Below, one piece after another: positions 57,301 to 64,000 of a stretch of DNA of 64,000 nucleotides; the first letter of the stretch is position 1; the number at the start of each line of letters is the position of its first letter. Below the pieces are notes generated by a model, which worked only from the letters and a program-made list of their open reading frames with translations, was not told where the DNA came from and did no database searches. The position numbers were made by a program, and so were the translations under genes. The stretch comes from Rhodococcoides kyotonense (GTDB lineage: Bacteria; Actinomycetota; Actinomycetes; Mycobacteriales; Mycobacteriaceae). The stretch covers positions 1 through 64,000 of the forward strand of contig NZ_LVHI01000003.1 of the NCBI RefSeq assembly GCF_001645385.1, read 5' to 3'.

Positions 57301-57666
57301 TCACGCAACCTGCTGATCGGCCCTGTTCTTACGGGGGCGGCCACGCGGGCGTTTGCGTGCGATGACGACACCCTGATCGAGGATCTCGCCTCCCCACACG
57401 CCCCACGGCTCGGCCCGATCGAGGGCCGCGCTCAAACAGGTCCGGCGGATCGGGCAGTCGGCACACAGTGCCTTGGCCTGCTCGAGTTCCCCCGGGGTTT
57501 CGGCGAACCACAGGTCGGGATCCGCCGCTCGGCACGGAACGGCCATCTCGTCGGCGGGGCGTGTTCCGCGCTGCGCGCCCATGGTCAGCGACGTGATCGA
57601 AACCGTTGTCGCGGTGGTGTTCTCGGTCTCGAATCGGCATGTCGTCCGGATCGTGGCGGTTGACAC
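57301..57666 (-). CDS. whiB7: Redox-sensing transcription activator WhiB7
   Basis: 121 aa. Fe-S ligands C45, C68, C71 and C77; the WhiB signature GVWGG (89-93); and the AT-hook RPRGRPRK (106-113) that distinguishes WhiB7. It binds SigA and drives antibiotic-resistance genes. GTG 57666 has AGAGGAG 6 nt upstream, but gives ~25 more N-terminal residues than M. tuberculosis WhiB7 (92 aa); ATG 57582 is an alternative. Preceded by a leader ORF and attenuator. Confidence 0.93.
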   Translation of the reverse strand: MSTATIRTTCRFETENTTATTVSITSLTMGAQRGTRPADEMAVPCRAADPDLWFAETPGELEQAKALCADCPIRRTCLSAALDRAEPWGVWGGEILDQGVVIARKRPRGRPRKNRADQQVA

Positions 57667-57764
57667 GTCGGTCTCCTCTACTTTTCGTGCGGCGTATTCA
57701 CGGTTTCTGAAACTGGTGCGAACCCGGAGGCCGAACGTTCGAATCCGAGGGGACTCATCGAACG

Positions 57765-57801
57765 AAAAAGGCCACGGTCCGCGTCTGCGGGTCCGTGGCC
57801 T
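57765..57801 (-). terminator. whiB7 leader attenuator (U-tailed terminator)
   Basis: On the minus strand AGGCCACGG pairs with CCGTGGCCT, extended by CCGC/GCGG inside, and the stem is followed directly by UUUUU. It lies between the leader ORF stop (57824) and whiB7 (57666), as in mycobacterial and Streptomyces whiB7 leaders, where antibiotic-stalled translation relieves termination. Confidence 0.85.
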
Positions 57802-57823
57802 GTGGTGGCTGAATCGACGTGGT

Positions 57824-58072
57824 CTACCGAGAATGCTCTCGATATCTGTCGATCACGGACGCGCTGTATGCGCGGCGGAGACGTGTAGCTGGAATTGCGC
57901 TTTTCGCTGCTGCTGCGGTGCCGGCGAACGCGGCGGTGCCTACGACAGCCGTGCTGGCTGCTGCGGGTGCGACGCGACCGGACGCGAGGAGGTGAGCGGA
58001 ATCCTGAACCATCCACGTGGACAGGTCAGCAGCGACAACGCCTGCGTACTGGGCAACGATCGAATTCTTCAC
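57824..58072 (-). CDS. whiB7 leader ORF (82 codons)
   Basis: GTG 58072 follows a strong ribosome site GAGGTGGAG. The product starts VKNSIVAQYAGVV, is Ala/Ser-rich in the middle and ends DRYREHSR. It resembles no known protein, as expected for a sensing leader rather than a working product. Its stop is 23 nt before the attenuator stem, so ribosome position can decide whether the stem forms. An in-frame upstream ATG at 58168 lies before the predicted transcription start. Confidence 0.65.
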   Translation of the reverse strand: MKNSIVAQYAGVVAADLSTWMVQDSAHLLASGRVAPAAASTAVVGTAAFAGTAAAAKSAIPATRLRRAYSASVIDRYREHSR

Positions 58073-58145
58073 GATTCTCCACCTCCTCATCTCGACTCGA
58101 CACGGACACACTGCATGCTCGCGGCTTCCCGTGAGCGGTGAAAAC

Positions 58146-58184
58146 AGACTAAACCCCGTGATCGACACCGCACAAGTTATTTTC
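58146..58184 (-). promoter_or_regulatory. whiB7 promoter with WhiB7-type AT-rich upstream element
   Basis: On the minus strand: AT-rich GAAAATAAC (58184-58176), -35 TTGTGC (58175-58170), an 18-bp spacer and -10 TAGTCT (58151-58146). An AT-rich block just upstream of the -35 of a SigA promoter is the known WhiB7-dependent signature, consistent with autoactivation. It gives a leader of about 470 nt. Confidence 0.75.
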
Positions 58185-58220
58185 TACCTGCGGTTTCGTG
58201 TCATCGAGGCACCACTTCGA

Positions 58221-60350
58221 CTACCTGGTCGACGATTCCCGGACGACGGCGAGAACGTCCTCTCCGAACCGCTCCAACTTCTTGGCACCGATACCCGGAA
58301 TGGCGACGAGCCCACGGTCGTCCTGCGGCTGCTGCTCCGCGATGGCCGTGAGCGTCGTATCGCTGAAGACGACGTACGCCGGGACCTTCATCTCGCGCGA
58401 TTTGTCGAGACGCCACGACTTCAACGCGTCGAGAAGCGCGATGTCGACGTCGGACGGGTGTGACTCGCACCGCCCGAGCATGGTGGCGCCCGTTCCGATC
58501 AACGGCTTACCGCACAGGCGGCACTTGGGGCCGGACTTCTTGGCTGCAGGCGCTGCGATGCGCGACGCGGGCGAGTCGTCCGGAATCAACCCGTTGAGGA
58601 ACCGCGACCTGCGCCTCGACTTGCGGCCACCCTGGTTGCGTGCCAGTGCCCACGACAGCTGCAGGTGCTCACGAGCGCGGGTGACGCCGACATAGAGGAG
58701 TCGACGCTCTTCCTCGACGGCCGCCTCGTTGTCGGCGCTGGGGTCGTTGCCGAGCGCGTGCGTGATGGGCAGCGTGCCGTCCGCGAGCCCGACGAGGAAC
58801 ACCGCGTCCCATTCGAGGCCCTTGGCCGCGTGGAGCGATGCCAACGTCACGCCCTGCACGACGGGTGGGTGACGCGCCTCGGCACGAGCGGCGAGCTCGT
58901 GCAGCAGACGACCGAGATCGAGCTCGGGGTCCTGACCGATCAACTCCTCGGTGACCTGCACGAGACCGCCGAGTGACGCCCACTTCTCCCGCGCTTGGGC
59001 ACCGGTCGGCTCCGTGGCCGTCAACCCGAGCGGCGCGAGCACGGCACGCACCAGCGACGGCAGGCCTGCACCCGACTTCGATTCCTCGGGTAGGTCGTCG
59101 CGGCCGGACGCAGTGCGCAATGCCGAAATACCTTGGCGTACTTCGGGTCTGTTGAAGAAGCCTTCCCCGCCGCGAACCTGGTACGGAATACCCGCGTCGG
59201 TCAACGCCTGCTCGTGCACCTCGGATTGCGCGTTGATGCGATACAGCACGGCGATCTCGGCGGGTTCGACGCCTTTGGCGATCAAGCGCTTGATCGCCCG
59301 GGCGACGCCGTCTGCTTCGGCGGGTTCGTCGTCGTACTCGGTGAACTCCGGCTCCGGACCCGGGGGCCGCTGACCGATCAATTGCAGTCGCGTTCCGGCG
59401 ATACGTCCCCGCGCGGCACCGATGACCCGGTTGGCCAGCGATACGACTTCCGGCGTCGAACGATAGTCACGTTCGAGGCGTACGACCGTCGCATCCGGGA
59501 AGCGACGCGAGAAGTCGAGGAGGTAGCGCGGCGTCGCACCCGTGAACGAGTAGATGGTCTGATTGGCGTCTCCGACGACGGTCAGGTCGTCACGCTCCCC
59601 CAACCACGCGTCGAGGACACGCTGCTGCAACGGCGTCACGTCCTGGTATTCGTCGACCACGAAGCACCGGTAGCGCTCGCGGAACTCGTCGGCGACCGCG
59701 GAGTGCTCTTCCAGTGCGGCAGCGGTGTGGAGCAGTAGGTCGTCGAAGTCGAGCAGGAAGCCGTCGTCACCGCGCGTCTTCAGGTCCTCGTACCCCGCAT
59801 ACACCGACGCGACCTTGCCCGCGTCCATGGGAACTTCACGTCGTACGCGGGCCGCGATGGCCGCGTAGTCCTCCGGCGCGACGAGCGAGCCTTTGGCCCA
59901 CTCGATTTCGCCCGCCAGGTCACGCACCGCGTCCGTCGACGTCGACACGCCCGCGCGGTGCGCGGCCTGGGAGACCAGCGCGAATTTCCGATCGAGCAGC
60001 TGCCATCCCGTGTCTCCGACGACCTGAGGCCAGAAGTATTTCAGTTGCCGAAGCGCTGCCGCGTGGAACGTGCGGGCCTGAACCGGCGGTCCTTCTCCGC
60101 CGACACCGAGCTCACGCAGACGCCCACGCATCTCTCCTGCAGCACGGGCAGTGAACGTCACCGCCAGTACCTGGCCTGCGGAAACGTGGCCCGCGGACAC
60201 CAGATGCGCGATGCGCCTCGTGATGGTGCGCGTCTTGCCTGTTCCGGCGCCTGCAAGTACGCACACGGGCCCACGCGGTGCCGAGACCGCAGCGGACTGT
60301 TCGGGATCCAACCCGGCGAGCATCGAGTCCACTGGCATGCCGACCATCAT
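58221..60350 (-). CDS. uvrD2: ATP-dependent DNA helicase UvrD2
   Basis: 709-aa SF1 helicase. Walker A GAGTGKT, Walker [10 protein letters not shown], motif [16 protein letters not shown], motif [17 protein letters not shown] and motif [13 protein letters not shown] are intact. A CRLC...C zinc-like segment and a C-terminal HRDC domain (about 640-705) are the UvrD2 hallmarks; M. tuberculosis Rv3198c is essential. Start ATG 60350 matches the short head of that protein. Confidence 0.95.
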   Translation of the reverse strand: MMVGMPVDSMLAGLDPEQSAAVSAPRGPVCVLAGAGTGKTRTITRRIAHLVSAGHVSAGQVLAVTFTARAAGEMRGRLRELGVGGEGPPVQARTFHAAALRQLKYFWPQVVGDTGWQLLDRKFALVSQAAHRAGVSTSTDAVRDLAGEIEWAKGSLVAPEDYAAIAARVRREVPMDAGKVASVYAGYEDLKTRGDDGFLLDFDDLLLHTAAALEEHSAVADEFRERYRCFVVDEYQDVTPLQQRVLDAWLGERDDLTVVGDANQTIYSFTGATPRYLLDFSRRFPDATVVRLERDYRSTPEVVSLANRVIGAARGRIAGTRLQLIGQRPPGPEPEFTEYDDEPAEADGVARAIKRLIAKGVEPAEIAVLYRINAQSEVHEQALTDAGIPYQVRGGEGFFNRPEVRQGISALRTASGRDDLPEESKSGAGLPSLVRAVLAPLGLTATEPTGAQAREKWASLGGLVQVTEELIGQDPELDLGRLLHELAARAEARHPPVVQGVTLASLHAAKGLEWDAVFLVGLADGTLPITHALGNDPSADNEAAVEEERRLLYVGVTRAREHLQLSWALARNQGGRKSRRRSRFLNGLIPDDSPASRIAAPAAKKSGPKCRLCGKPLIGTGATMLGRCESHPSDVDIALLDALKSWRLDKSREMKVPAYVVFSDTTLTAIAEQQPQDDRGLVAIPGIGAKKLERFGEDVLAVVRESSTR

Positions 60351-60438
60351 GTCAGGGGGTGCCGACAACACCCGCGACCGGTCGAGCGGCGTCGACCGCG
60401 ACGGAACAACCACCACGGTCGACGTGTTGACTGGTGGC

Positions 60439-60696
60439 GTGACTACTACCGAGAACGCCGCAGCACTGACCATGTACTCCACCACGTGGTGCGGATACTG
60501 CCGCAGATTGAAGACGCAACTCGACGAAACAGGAATTGCCTACGACGAGATCGACATCGAGCAGGACCCCGCGGCCGCGGAGTTCGTCGGCAGCGTCAAC
60601 GGCGGGAACCATGTCGTCCCGACCGTCAGGTTCGCCGACGGTTCGACGGCCACCAACCCGTCGTTGGCCGCCGTCAAGCAGGCGCTGTCTCTCTGA
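60439..60696 (+). CDS. mrx2: Mycoredoxin-type glutaredoxin
   Basis: 85 aa. Glutaredoxin fold with active site C18-GY-C21 (TTWCGYC), and [35 protein letters not shown] closely resembles M. tuberculosis Mrx2 (Rv3198A). Reduces mycothiol mixed disulfides. GTG 60439 is the likely start; ATG 60471 is the shorter option. Divergent from uvrD2, 88 bp. Confidence 0.92.
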   Translation: MTTTENAAALTMYSTTWCGYCRRLKTQLDETGIAYDEIDIEQDPAAAEFVGSVNGGNHVVPTVRFADGSTATNPSLAAVKQALSL

Positions 60697-60724
60697 TTAC
60701 TGCGTGAACGCCGTCGTCGCCCGC

Positions 60725-61678
60725 CTACGCGGCGGCGGCCCAGGCTTCGAGCATTCCTCGGGCGATCGAGATCGAGCCGGGCAGCAGCAGTCGGGAGTCC
60801 GCGTCGGCGGCCCAGTCTCCGAGTTTCAGTGCGGCCTGGACCTCTGCACGGTCGAACCAGAACGCCTCGGCGATCTCGCCGTCGACGAACTCGAGAGGCT
60901 CGTCGGGATCGCCGATCGCGGAGAAACCCACCATGATCGATCGTGGGAACGGCCAGGGCTGACTGCCGAGGTACGTGATGTCGGACACCGTGATTCCGAC
61001 CTCTTCCTTGATCTCGCGCGCAACGCAGGTTTCCAGAGACTCGCCCGCCTCGACGAAACCCGCCAACACCGAGAAACGACGCTCGGGCCATGCGGGCGCG
61101 CGGGCGAGCAGGACCCGGTCCGCGCCGTCGTGCACCAGACAGATGACCGCCGGGTCGGTGCGAGGAAACTCCTCGTGTCCGTTCGACGTGCTCGTGCGTG
61201 ACCATCCCGCGGCCGACGGCGTCGTGGCGGCGCCGTCGAGAGCGCTGAAACTCGCCCCCGCGTGCCAATTCAGGATCGCGAGCGCGCTCGTCAGAATCGA
61301 CAGTTCGGTCGCGTCGAGGTACTCCGCGAAGCTACGCAAGTCTGCCAGCTTGCCGGTGAGAACGCCGACGCGCTTGGCCCACAGATGGCGATCCTCGTGA
61401 ATGCCGAGGAACACCGCGTCGAGTGCAGGTTCCGCCGAGATATCGGTGGCCGGCGTGTAGACGATGCCGGACTCGTCGACGCGCAGCTGACCTCGGTGAT
61501 CGAGTTCGATGACGCGCGCGGTCGGCCAGCCTGCACGCAGCGCCGCGGTGTCTCTACGTAGTTCTTCCGCTCTGTGCAACGGAGAACGCGACAGCAGCGG
61601 AGGCTGGGAAAGCTCGAAACGTGGCACGGTGAAGACACTATCGCGGACGGGCGACGTGCCGGATTCGTGCGTCGTCAC
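60725..61678 (-). CDS. nudC: NAD+ diphosphatase / NADH-decapping hydrolase NudC
   Basis: 317 aa. Nudix box GFVEAGESLETCVAREIKEEVGI and the NudC-specific SQPWPFP motif are present; the zinc-ribbon cysteines of E. coli NudC are absent, as in mycobacteria. Hydrolyses NADH and removes NAD caps from RNA. GTG 61678 overlaps the channel gene stop (GTGA). Order follows Rv3199c-Rv3200c. Confidence 0.94.
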   Translation of the reverse strand: MTTHESGTSPVRDSVFTVPRFELSQPPLLSRSPLHRAEELRRDTAALRAGWPTARVIELDHRGQLRVDESGIVYTPATDISAEPALDAVFLGIHEDRHLWAKRVGVLTGKLADLRSFAEYLDATELSILTSALAILNWHAGASFSALDGAATTPSAAGWSRTSTSNGHEEFPRTDPAVICLVHDGADRVLLARAPAWPERRFSVLAGFVEAGESLETCVAREIKEEVGITVSDITYLGSQPWPFPRSIMVGFSAIGDPDEPLEFVDGEIAEAFWFDRAEVQAALKLGDWAADADSRLLLPGSISIARGMLEAWAAAA

Positions 61679-62742
61679 TCCCCCACACGTCGGATGTACA
61701 GCAACCGGTCCGTGGCTTCGACCGCGTCGACTTCCGGTGATCCGACGCGGAACAGTTTGCCGCCGCGGACCACTCCCAGCACGATGTCGGTGAGATGTCG
61801 AGGTGAGCCCCCGACCTCGTCGCGCTCGACCTCGCGCTCGGCGATGGCGAAGCCTGCCTCGGGCGTCAGCAGATCCTCGATCATCTCGACGACGCTCGGC
61901 GTCGACGTTGCGATACCCAGCAGTCGACCTGCTGTCTCCGACGAGATGACGACCGAGTCGGCGCCGGACTGCCGCAGCAGGTGCGTGTTCTCGGCTTCAC
62001 GAATCGCGACGACGATCTTCGCTTTCGGCGCGATCTCACGCGCGGTCAACGTCACGAGCACCGCGGTGTCGTCGCGGTTGGTGGCCACGATGATGGCCGC
62101 CGCATGTTGTGCGCCGGTGAGCCGCAACACATCCGATTTGGTCGCGGAACCGTGCACGGTCACAAGACCCATGTTCGACGCGGAGTCCAGGACCGCCTGA
62201 TCGGTGTCGACGACGACGATGTCCGACGCGGCGACGCCGTCGCCGAGCATCGCGTCGACGGCGGTGCGGCCCTTGGTTCCGAAACCGATGACCACGGTGT
62301 GATTGCGCACGGTGCGCCTCCATCGCTGAATTTTGAATGCCTGTCGAGACCGCTCGGTCAGAACTGCGAGCGTCGTGCCGACCAACAAGATGAGGAAGAA
62401 GATTCGAAGCGGGGTGATGACCAGGATGTTCACCAGACGCGCCGACGGCGCGATCGGGGTGATGTCGCCGTAGCCGGTGGTCGACAACGACACCGTCGCG
62501 TAGTACAGCGCGTCGAGGAACGACAGCTCGTTGTCCTGCGCGTCACGGTATCCGTCACGGTCGAGATACACGATCAGCGCGGCGACGAGCAGCGCGGCGA
62601 GCGCGATCAGGATGCGGCGATAGATGGCGCGCCACGGGCTGCTCTGCAGTTCGGGAACCCGAAGAACACCGACGAGCGCGAAATCCGGCCGCTCCGTCAA
62701 GGTGTCACCGGCGCTCAAGCGAGCACGCAATCTACCTGCCAC
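61675..62742 (-). CDS. Potassium channel protein with RCK (TrkA-N) domain
   Basis: 355 aa. Two membrane helices (about 44-60 and 105-128) flank the pore loop with selectivity filter TTGYGD. The cytosolic RCK domain begins HTVVIGFGTKGRTAVDAML (GxGxxG-like NAD site) and a TrkA-C-like end follows. Matches M. tuberculosis Rv3200c. Couples to nudC by a 4-bp overlap. Confidence 0.92.
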   Translation of the reverse strand: MAGRLRARLSAGDTLTERPDFALVGVLRVPELQSSPWRAIYRRILIALAALLVAALIVYLDRDGYRDAQDNELSFLDALYYATVSLSTTGYGDITPIAPSARLVNILVITPLRIFFLILLVGTTLAVLTERSRQAFKIQRWRRTVRNHTVVIGFGTKGRTAVDAMLGDGVAASDIVVVDTDQAVLDSASNMGLVTVHGSATKSDVLRLTGAQHAAAIIVATNRDDTAVLVTLTAREIAPKAKIVVAIREAENTHLLRQSGADSVVISSETAGRLLGIATSTPSVVEMIEDLLTPEAGFAIAEREVERDEVGGSPRHLTDIVLGVVRGGKLFRVGSPEVDAVEATDRLLYIRRVGE

Positions 62743-62870
62743 GTCGCCTACCTAGTACGAGACTGTCCACGGCTGGCAGCGTAGCCCTCTTCTGCCGTAC
62801 CGCGACGCCAGGCGCGACGAAACACCGTCGCGGACTTCGTGGACCATGACGATGTGGCACGGTGTACCCC

Positions 62871-63257
62871 ATGACACAGGACAAGAGCAGGGCACCTGCC
62901 GTGCGTCTCGCGGTGCTGCTGGGCGGAGCCGGGGTACTTCATTTCGCGACGCCGTCGTTCTTCGACATGCAGGTACCGTCCTTCCTGCCCGGTGAGGCTC
63001 GCACGTACACCTACGTGTCCGGCGTCGCGGAACTCGGTGTCGCTGCGGCACTGGCGGTCCCGCGTACGCGTCGTGTCGGCGGCACGCTCGCGGCCGCACT
63101 GTTCGTCGCCGTGTTCCCGGCCAATCTCGACCTCGCCCGTCGCCACGTGCTCAGCCGTACCACGTCCCCCGCTGTCAAAGCTGCACTGCTCGCGCGGCTT
63201 CCTCTGCAGATTCCGTTGGTGACCGAGGCGTTTAAGGTGAGGCGTCGCGCTTCGTAG
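62871..63257 (+). CDS. Small DoxX-like membrane protein
   Basis: 128 aa, four membrane helices, with HFATPSFFDMQVPSFLPG resembling the DoxX/DUF4267-like first loop. Function unknown. ATG 62871 is chosen; GTG 62862 would add three residues. It lies between divergent kch and convergent adnB (4 nt between stops). Confidence 0.75.
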   Translation: MTQDKSRAPAVRLAVLLGGAGVLHFATPSFFDMQVPSFLPGEARTYTYVSGVAELGVAAALAVPRTRRVGGTLAAALFVAVFPANLDLARRHVLSRTTSPAVKAALLARLPLQIPLVTEAFKVRRRAS

Positions 63258-63261
63258 CGAA

Positions 63262-64000
63262 TCATGGGGCGTCCGAATCGAACCGGACATCGGTCCGTCC
63301 CTCGATGAGCGCCGCCAACGCGTCGGCGTCGGGCAGCTCTGCCGGCGCCACGGTGCGGCCGCTGCGCACGTAGTGGAACGCGGCGCGCACTTTCTCGAGC
63401 GGAACCGGTTCGGCGGACACCGCAGACATCAGTTCGGCCCAGGCGATGCGGTACGCCGCGAGCTGCATCACCACCGACTTCTCCTCCTTCGGAGTCGGCT
63501 CGGCGCCCGTCTTCCAGTCGACGACGGTCCAACCGCCGTCGGAATCGGCGAACACGGCGTCGATCCGGCCCCGCAGAACCGTTCCGGCGACCGAGGTCTC
63601 GAAGGGCACCTCGACTTCGACGGGACTGCGCAGAGACCAGTCCGAGTCGAGGAAGGCCTGCTGCAGCGTCTCGAGATCGACGTCCGTCGCAGCACCCGTG
63701 TCCGCTGATCCGGGCAGTTCGTCCAGGTCGAGGAGCCGCGTCGCGCCGAATCTCCGCTCGATCCACGCGTGGAACGCCGTACCTCTGCGCGCCAACGGAT
63801 TCGGCGGGAACGGCAACGGACGACGCAAGCGCGACGCCAAGGCATCGGGATCGGCCGCGAGATCGACCAACTGACTGACCGACAGGTTCTCCGGCAGCGC
63901 AACGGTCACAGTGGATCCGGCTCGTTCCGCTCGTTCGGCCAGCAGGGCGTCCACGTCCGCCGCCCACTGCTCGGGATCGGCGTCGTTGTCATTCTGCGGC
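63262..64000 (-). CDS. adnB: AdnB ATP-dependent helicase-nuclease subunit, C-terminal part; gene runs off the right edge
   Basis: At least 245 C-terminal residues of the AdnAB recombination helicase-nuclease (Rv3201c-like). The RecB-family nuclease core is present: RGTAFHAWIE, RGRIDAVFAD with the metal Asp, and VVDWKTG. AdnAB resects double-strand breaks in mycobacteria in place of RecBCD. The motor domains lie beyond 64000. Following nudC-kch as in M. tuberculosis supports AdnB over AdnA. Confidence 0.9.
   Translation of the reverse strand, partial: PQNDNDADPEQWAADVDALLAERAERAGSTVTVALPENLSVSQLVDLAADPDALASRLRRPLPFPPNPLARRGTAFHAWIERRFGATRLLDLDELPGSADTGAATDVDLETLQQAFLDSDWSLRSPVEVEVPFETSVAGTVLRGRIDAVFADSDGGWTVVDWKTGAEPTPKEEKSVVMQLAAYRIAWAELMSAVSAEPVPLEKVRAAFHYVRSGRTVAPAELPDADALAALIEGRTDVRFDSDAP

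Overview
The window is a high-GC actinobacterial chromosome segment, most likely from Rhodococcus or a close relative in the mycolic-acid bacteria (Mycobacteriales). Several facts support this. GTG starts and 4-bp ATGA/GTGA gene overlaps are common. Genes typical of the group are present: Lsr2, WhiB7, an Rpf transglycosylase, class Ib nrdHIEF, AdnB, an UfaA1-type methyltransferase and FadE24/FadE23. Two long runs keep the Mycobacterium tuberculosis gene order: smpB-ftsX-ftsE-Rv3103c-Rv3104c-prfB, and Rv3193c to Rv3201c. Almost everything is chromosomal core. I see no insertion sequence, prophage, integron or CRISPR array.

Layout, left to right. 1-3.5 kb: the start of ctaD, a FecB-like lipoprotein with a Nudix gene, a 74-bp tandem repeat, and a two-gene SPFH/ribbon-helix-helix cassette with a phased operator. 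3.5-8.2 kb: the class Ib ribonucleotide reductase operon nrdHIEF and a zinc-free L36 gene (rpmJ) behind a probable Zur box. 8.2-11.2 kb: FMN reductase, TetR, fructosamine kinase and nadE. 11.2-15.3 kb: molybdenum cofactor genes moaA-moaD on one strand and moeA-moaC/mogA fusion-moaE on the other, separated by 35-bp tandem repeats and a tiny upstream ORF. 15.3-20.1 kb: a COG0523 GTPase behind a zinc amidase, FprB, Lsr2 and tRNA-Ala.

20.2-30 kb: a DsbA-like protein, an MFS-pgm pair, and a six-gene translationally coupled lipid operon (hydrolase, FAD oxidoreductase, DUF1365, two cyclopropane-synthase-family methyltransferases, DUF1295). 30-37.6 kb: tmRNA, an SDR/DUF2867 protein, an EamA transporter, then smpB-ftsX-ftsE-membrane protein-mscS-prfB. 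The trans-translation RNA and its partner SmpB lie within 3 kb of each other. 37.7-45.4 kb: hisN, DUF1304, fadE24-fadE23 behind two palindromes, a YciI/ECF42 sigma pair, an acyl-CoA ligase and a 54-aa acidic protein. 45.5-48.4 kb: an ArsR/MFS operon, initiator tRNA and the rpf gene with a long regulatory leader.

48.5-64 kb: the Rv3193c-Rv3201c-like block. It holds UPF0182, a PPA1309-family gene, a secreted Lon/PDZ protease, a zincin, an E1/ThiF-like TOMM-type protein, an ABC1 kinase, whiB7 with a complete attenuator leader, uvrD2, mrx2, nudC, a K+ channel, a small membrane protein and the 3' part of adnB.

The most notable regulatory structures are the whiB7 leader (WhiB7-type promoter, 82-codon leader ORF, U-tailed terminator), the Zur-type site on rpmJ, the leaderless 14-codon ORF overlapping moeA, the SPFH/RHH operator, and the orphan E1-like/ABC1-kinase pair next to whiB7. 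All homology statements come from reading the sequence and recalling families. No database search was run.
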